Shown here: in pieces, positions 58,501 through 64,000 of the stretch | How positions within the stretch are numbered: position 1 is the first letter of the stretch | Layout of the letters: the number at the start of each line of letters is the position of its first letter | Assembly: GCA_024500155.1 (NCBI GenBank) | Contig: CM044880.1 | Span: 5,766,001-5,830,000, forward strand | Length of the DNA stretch: 64,000 nt | From: Chenopodium formosanum | Lineage: Eukaryota; Streptophyta; Magnoliopsida; Caryophyllales; Amaranthaceae | Reading direction: 5' to 3' | Position numbers and translations under genes: made by a program | Notes under the pieces: generated by a model | Seen by the model: the letters and a program-made list of their open reading frames with translations, nothing else | Database searches by the model: none | What the model was told of the DNA's origin: nothing

Positions 58501-61500
58501 AAATTTTTTTTTTTATTAATTATTTTATTAATTTTTTTTTTATTCCTTGCAGAGGGATCATTTTCATCCTGTTTGGGGTAGCCTGGAAAACTACGTTGTT
58601 GGGAGAGAAAAACGGAAGCATTTACTTCTGATGTTGTGCCAGCATGAAGCTGACAGACTTGAAGTTTGGGCGCAACCCACTAATTCAAAGTATTTTTTTC
58701 TTTTCTTAAGTTGTTCCGTTTTGTTTGTAAGTTGCTTACTACCTTGGTAGTTGAAGATCTGTTATTGCTTTCTAAAATTGTTTTCTGTTGGTTTCATATG
58801 CATTTTTTAGGGATTACACAACCCGGCCTAAAATTAGCTCCGAAAAATGGGTTGAGTATGCCCGGACTGCATTTTCAGTGGATCCTCGAATTGCTTTGTC
58901 ACTAGCGTCACGGTTCCCTGCAAATCTCTCTTTGAAAGCTGAGATAAGTCAGCTGGTTCAGGTTTGTTCTTATTTATTTACTCATGGTTATTGCTCTGGA
59001 TTTGAACTAGATTTGGAGCCTTTGTCTTGCTAGTTGAGCGACATCTATATTTGGGTTACAGCATGGTCTAAGCATATTGAATGGTGGTTGCTTGATTGCT
59101 TTAGAAAGTGTTATAGCTGTATTGGTGGTTTCTGTGTAATGTACTTCCTCCGTTTTTCTTTAATTGCACCATTTGTGTTGGGCATGGGATTTAAGAATAA
59201 GGGTAAAGATGGAGTATGTCAAAAGTGCCCATGTGAAAAAAGACAATTGAGAGAGATAAAAAAGGTGGGGTAATATTGGTTGTTATCACGTGTGAAAAAG
59301 GGTAGGTAAGGAATTTTGTGTTTGAACGCAATCAAAAAGTGAGAAAACATTCCATATAGGGAATTGGTGCAATTAATATGCAACTTCCTAAAAAGGAATT
59401 TGGTGCAATAAAAAAAAAAAAAAGAGGAAGTAAAAGTTTTTGGTTCATGAGGCTTGACTTTGGCATCTGTCCTATCAGTTGGTTTGGCCTTTATTGGCCT
59501 GTAGACATATGCTTTACAATCTAAGTTCCAGCAGATCTGTGCTTCTAGTTCTATTTTACAAACACACACACACACACACATTATGCCTTTCCATTTTCAA
59601 TGCTATATCTTCAATGAGATTATACGTTAGTCTGAGTTCTAGATTTCGCCAAACACAGGATCCTCGTCGTGGGCTATGTTTTTGGTTTTGTTTTGATAAG
59701 ATGAGGTAAGTGAGGTCCTGTTTGGCACGCAATGGAATTGCTAAGGCAACTGTGATGTATATGCACTGTATGGTAAAATTTTAACCATTGGCTCTATGGT
59801 CTTGAGATTTTGAGTCAACGATCGTGGTTTAAATTCTTTTGCTGTATCAAAAAAATGTTTGAACATGCTGATTGGTATCATTTTCAATTTTCCATCCCAT
59901 ATTTATTTGCACTATTTCCAATTTTGAATAGCATTTCCTCTGTTTCAAAAAAAAAAAAAAAAAAAAAGAATTGCAACATTTTGACTAAAAATGTGAGCTT
60001 TTTGGATAATGAGTTGCAATTTTTATGAAACGGAGGAAGTACTAATTAAGTTGCTCATTCCGTTTATTGTTTTCTCTCTATCCACTTTCTTCTATCCTGA
60101 TTATCTCACATTTCCCTCATACTTTTCTTTCAACTGACTTCCAAAGATAATTAAGTATTCTTATTATTTATGCTGAAGTGAACTATGCATTATATGATTT
60201 ATATCAACAGAATCATGATCTTTTTGTTATTTTATATTTAACTGTAAAACCAAAGTTGTTTTCTTGGATACCTGCTTTAATCATGCAGTAGTAGGGTTTT
60301 TTTTTTTTTCCTCTGTCTCTTTGTTTCTATTTATGAGCTTTTTGAGCTTGTTATTTATTGATTATTGTGTATTCTGTTTCAGGCACATATATTGGAGCTC
60401 CGATGTATACCTGAAGCACTTTCATACTTTGTTACCCCAAAGGCAGTCGATGACAATTCAATGTTGCTGCAACAATTGCCTCATTGGGCTGCTTGCTCAG
60501 TAACAAAAGCTCTTGACTTCTTAACCCCTGCATATAAGGGCCATCCACGTGTGATGGCCTATGTGCTGAGGGTTTTAGAATCTTATCCTCCTCAATGTGT
60601 GACATTTTTCATGCCTCAGCTAGTGCAGGCTCTCCGTTATGATGAGGGGGTGAGTTTCCTGTTCATCTTTGTGCTGTCATACCCTCCATGTAAAATTGAT
60701 TACTACCTGAGTAAATGTGGCCTTTTTATATCTAGTGCTCAACTATAACGTAGCTGTAAGTTCTATGGGACTTGGATTATTTGCTGCTGTGGGGTTTGGT
60801 CTTAAGACATATTAAAGCGTCTGTTGTCCGCTATGAATCATATCTACACAAAACCACTTCATGGACTATTTTTAAATGAGCTACAACAACAACAATAACA
60901 AAATCATAGCCTTATTTCCAATACGATGGATTCGGCTGCATAGATCTATAATTAATCACTCAGGATTATCCTCAAAGATCCTTGTTCTCCATTCAGTTTT
61001 GTGTAGTGCTACACTCTCCTGCTAACCTACTTTCATTGTCATTTTTAATTGATTGGATAGAGGAAACTAACAGTAAATATGCATTACTGGTGTCCACCTA
61101 CATGCCTTCTTCGCTTTATTGATTGTAGAGCATAAATCGTAATAGCAACTTCAATGGTTGTAGGTAGGAGTTGCTTGCAACATTAAATAACCCAAGCTAC
61201 TAGCTTGACCATTGGAGCTAAATAATGCAATTAGCTTGGCCAAGTTAACTGCTTGGAAAAAAAACTTTGCCATTTTTTTTTTTTTGGAAAATGAAATATA
61301 AAAACTTAATTAAGGAGGTGGGGTTCATTTAATTACTAAGCTGACTGATAGCCATTAAAGATCAAAGTAGCTAAAATGATAATTAGCTTAAAACCTTATG
61401 GGCAAGCTAATTGTCCATATAGCTTGCCATTGGAGTTGCTCTAAAGTTTAAACTGGATTCTTTTTTTTTTCTTTTTTTTCTTTTTTTTAAATGTTCTGAA

Positions 61501-63432
61501 CTGGAATTTATAGCTTAACTTTTGATTAAATTACGGCTTTGAATGATAATCTGTCCAGACTCTTTGTGTTTCCTTTTTGTGTTGCATCTCTTTGGATAAT
61601 TGTGTGGCAAAGTTTTTCTATTGGGTTTGATTTTGTTATACCTTCTGTATTCTGTATTTCAGCCATAAGTTTCCTAACTGTGGTGAAATAGCTTGGTTAT
61701 ACCTTTTATTCATTTGCTTAATATGTGTCTTTATTTATGGATTAACTATTAAAAAATTATGCCTTGTAGAGGTTAGTTGAAGGATACTTGCTCAGAGCTG
61801 CTCAACGAAGTGATATTTTTGCTCACATCCTCATATGGCATTTACAGGTACTGGAAGTTGGGGTATATGTGCCTGCAATAAACTTTGTACATATTCTCTC
61901 CTATTATGAACACTAACTTTGTTTATGATGTTCTTTTAACTAACTGAAGTATGCAATAATGTAGGGTGAGACATGTGAACCAGAAGGGGGTAAAGAGGCT
62001 GACAGTCAGAAGGTTTTCCTGCTTCCTTCACCTTCTTTTTTCCATCATTTTGTGATCTATAATCTTATGTATAGGCCTTGATTCATATCAATATACGGAG
62101 TATGTGTTAGTGTGTTTCTTACTGTATACTAACGTTGGATAGGGCTTTTTTCTGATCCTCCTTCCATTTACCTTGTTACTTTCTCAGTACCAACCACCAA
62201 GTATCAAGCGTTAGGCGTGTAGCCCTTTGACTATAGCTTTCTAGATTGCTTGATGCCCAAATTTCTTTTAAGGTTTAGGCCTTGTTTAGTTCACCTTAAA
62301 AAGTAATTATTTATTATTCAGTATAAATTAGTTTGAATCAGAAAAAATAAGTTAATCATTATATATAAGGTTTAGTCAGTTAAGTTCAGTATTAATTTGT
62401 AATCATTAGTTACATTAGGTGTAGAGAGAGGTAGAGAGGTTACATTAGTTACATTAGTTGCATCATTTTGGTTTTTACGGACTCCTAGTCAATTTTTGGA
62501 GTAGATAGAGGTAGAGAGAAAAAGATATATGGGGCCAGGTGATACGAGAGAGATTGAGAGAATTAATAAGTTAATAGGGAAAGTGATGCATTTAAATTGA
62601 AACTTCCTTATTTAGAAAGTGATGTTTCTAAAAAGAAACGGAGGAAGTATTTATATTGATAACTTAGTTTTATTGGCTATGATGCTTCTTCATTGAGTGG
62701 AAAAATGTGTTCATTGCTTAAGTATTCAACTCTTTGTCATTTCCCTTTTTGATGCATTGTGTTTCACCATGTAGATACTAGATACAATCTTTGTCTTGCT
62801 TGTTTCTATCATTTGAACATGTATTTCTTCTTCTTAAATGGAAAATCCTGTTCCCGTCATTGATTTTACAGCTTTCATTTAATCATTCATTTTTTATTTG
62901 AAAGCATAGACATCTGATTAATTGGAGTTTAATTTTCTGATGGTTACTAAGTTCAAGCTGACACATGTTTTGTCCTCTCGGCAGAATAGTGCATTTCTGG
63001 CCCTACTGCCACAAGTCAGGGAGAGAATTGTTGATAGTTTCAGCCCAAAAGCCCTAGATATTTTTAAGAGAGAATTCGATTTCTTTGATAAAGTCACATC
63101 TATATCTGGTAAACTCTTTTCACTTCCAAAGGAGGAGCGTCGAGCTGGTATACGAAGGTACTTAGTGCATTGGCATTGATAAATTTGTGTTGATAATCAT
63201 TGTCTGTTTGATAATTGTTCTGTATTCTTGTAACAGGGAACTAGAATTAATTGAGATGCAGGGAGATGACCTCTACCTGCCTACTGCTCCCAACAAGCTT
63301 GTTAGGGGCATTCAGGTTGACAGTGGTATACCTTTGCAGTCAGCAGCAAAGGTACCTATCATGATCACATTTAATGTGGTAGATAGAGAAGGGAGTCCAA
63401 ATGACGTGAAGCCTCAAGCTTGTATTTTTAAG
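45201..63432 (+). CDS. Phosphatidylinositol 4-kinase alpha 1, 5' 22 exons
   Basis: Makes PI4P from phosphatidylinositol at the plasma membrane. In plants it acts with NPG, HYCCIN and EFOP proteins. Exons: 45201-46184, 46864-47205, 47279-47440, 49975-50145, 50247-50405, 50486-50613, 50869-51175, 52777-52945, 53355-53572, 54323-54481, 54582-54764, 56037-56564, 56659-57018, 57328-57542, 58210-58393, 58553-58689, 58811-58961, 60383-60649, 61770-61847, 61965-62012, 62985-63157, 63237-63432. All junctions are GT-AG and keep frame (5,319 nt, 1,773 codons). It starts MEALTELCDLIAKNPEQF as in Arabidopsis PI4Kα1. Exon 1 ends with a Ser-rich disordered stretch (residues 190-270). The helical solenoid follows, then the accessory domain (EFDFFDKVTSISG, ELIEMQGDDLYLPTAPNKLV). 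The last visible codon is the Lys of ACIFK, the expected ATP-contacting residue. The remaining roughly 255 residues lie beyond the window. Splice sites were chosen by eye. Confidence 0.93.
46521..46551. repeat. C31 homopolymer in PI4KA1 intron 2
   Basis: 31 consecutive C on the plus strand, followed by CT-rich sequence. It is 337 bp after exon 1. Confidence 0.9.
47858..48229. mobile_element. hAT MITE in PI4KA1 intron 3
   Basis: 372 bp, with ends taaagatggcactg and cagagccatcttt. Flanking ACTTCCAC (47850-47857) and ACTTCCGC (48230-48237) match at 7 of 8. The interior is GC-rich, full of 'gcacgac' and 'ggcccg' words, and produces long spurious open frames on the minus strand. Confidence 0.8.
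49457..49547. mobile_element. Short palindromic Stowaway-like MITE in PI4KA1 intron 3
   Basis: About 91 bp, flanked by TA. The arm cataattagaagcctatttct is repeated exactly in inverted form (agaaataggcttctaattat..), leaving a loop of about 25 nt. The ends are ctccctct and gagggat. Confidence 0.8.
55027..55064. repeat. T21-G17 homopolymer pair in PI4KA1 intron 11
   Basis: A T run (55027-55047) runs straight into a G run (55048-55064). Confidence 0.85.
55151..55176. repeat. C26 homopolymer in PI4KA1 intron 11
   Basis: 26 C in a row, about 90 bp after the G run. The intervening sequence is not an obvious transposon, but opposed G and C runs could be an expanded inverted pair. Confidence 0.85.
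59144..59430. mobile_element. Stowaway-like MITE in PI4KA1 intron 17
   Basis: Ends cttcctccgtttttctttaa and the complement of aaaaaaaagaggaag, flanked by TA. Subterminal 'attgcacca' pairs with 'tggtgcaat'. Confidence 0.7.
59560..59580. repeat. (CA)n microsatellite in PI4KA1 intron 17
   Basis: About ten CA units. Confidence 0.85.
59934..60040. mobile_element. Short Stowaway-like MITE in PI4KA1 intron 17
   Basis: About 107 bp. Ends ttcctctgtttca and tgaaacggaggaa. Inner 'attgcaac' and 'gttgcaat' also pair. An A run lies at 59947-59967. Confidence 0.65.
61143..61443. mobile_element. MITE with AGAGCAACTCCAATGG-type ends in PI4KA1 intron 18
   Basis: Left tagcaacttcaatgg and right ccattggagttgctcta are inverted copies with one base missing at the left. 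About 301 bp, with repeated 'agcttg' words in both arms. Confidence 0.7.
62280..62650. repeat. Probable transposon remnant in PI4KA1 intron 20
   Basis: 'ccttgtttagttcacc' at 62282 resembles a MITE end and the segment closes with a Stowaway-like 'aaacggaggaagta' (62637-62650). The two do not pair, so this looks like two overlapping fragments. Confidence 0.4.
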
Positions 63433-64000
63433 GTATGCTACCATTTTGTGGTTATCTTGGCTATTGGTTGGGTCCTGTTACCTTTTCTTTCCTATATATG
63501 GGCTTAATTAGTCATCTAGATGAGTTTGAGTACTTCCTGTCATTAGAAGATGGAACGTTTGGATTTTTGAAATGAGCTGTGTACTTATTGGTAAAAGAGC
63601 TTGTCACAAGAGCATTTGAGAACTTTTGGTTATTATACATCAAGAAGTTGAGCCTGCCAAAAAAAGTAAGAATCATTCGTGTTCTCCAAAGAATCGTGGA
63701 AATATCATGGTTGCTGAATACGGTATATATTTAGATGCACCGTGCAGAAAACTTACAGTTTCCAGCTGGTCTGATTATCTGAATTAGTAAATATAAAGTT
63801 TCCCAATAAAATAGTTCAAATGTTCATTTGCTAGTTTACATTTTTAGCTGTACAACATCAAAATTTACTATACTACTGATTTTTTTTTTTTTTTTTTTTT
63901 TTTTTTGGCAGTAGTTTGGTATAAAAGTAAAGTCAGACTGTTAATGTGCCCAGACATTTGCAATTCAGTCATTCTTGATTATGATTGCTGTAGCTATTTT
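63433..64000 (+). other. Start of PI4KA1 intron 22
   Basis: Begins GTATGC at the end of exon 22. No exon continuing the kinase N-lobe (expected to resume with V-G-D-D) is visible before the window ends. T run at 63880-63907. Confidence 0.6.

Overview
This is nuclear DNA from a flowering plant, AT-rich and full of transposons. The genes have spliced exons with GT-AG borders, TATA boxes and plant-specific families (BURP, DUF2775/organ-specific protein, DUF7086, plant-type PI4Kα1). The many short elements and the recurrent 'tacggagta' motif make me lean to a eudicot, possibly Caryophyllales. That placement is inference. There is no sign of bacterial, viral or organellar DNA, and I see no tRNA/rRNA genes or CRISPR arrays.

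Region 1 (1-38,000) is a locally duplicated block of two small secreted-protein families. DUF2775 genes lie on the minus strand (copy 1: exons at 2022-2429 and 9316-9366; a pseudogene at 21040-21504; copy 2: 29882-31157; copy 3: 32942-34515). A plus-strand BURP gene follows each group (copy 1: 12646-13648; copy 2: 36518-37504). Each DUF2775 gene has a 17-codon signal-peptide exon joined in phase 0 to one large exon. Each BURP gene has a short signal-peptide exon joined to one large exon. The 3' flanks are also paralogous, so whole segments were copied.

Transposons have broken up this block. They include Helitrons ending in a hairpin plus CTAG, a head-to-tail array of minus-strand Helitron relatives (16172-19864), Mutator-like elements with perfect 9-bp target duplications (16963-17957, 42211-43109, 38611-38783), PIF/Harbinger-like MITEs with TTA/TAA duplications, hAT MITEs with 8-bp duplications, a truncated Copia remnant (22888-23880), and a 3.76-kb hAT element (24360-28119) whose transposase gene is frameshifted.

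Region 2 (38,000-45,000) has a LINE 3' end, two tRNA-derived SINEs on either side of an intronless DUF7086 gene with an EAR-like motif (40629-41522), and a second Mutator-like element with a GC-rich interior.

Region 3 (45,201 to the end) is the 5' 22 exons of phosphatidylinositol 4-kinase alpha 1 (PI4KA1). About 1,773 codons are present. Reading stops at the exon that should end with the ATP-contacting lysine, so the rest of the catalytic domain lies outside the window. Its introns hold several MITEs and long homopolymer tracts.

I found no convincing new biochemical system. The most interesting material is evolutionary: a duplicated DUF2775-BURP module with a sharply bounded identical tract between the BURP copies, a hAT insertion with a paralogous empty site in the same window, and a tandem Helitron array cut by a Mutator-like element.
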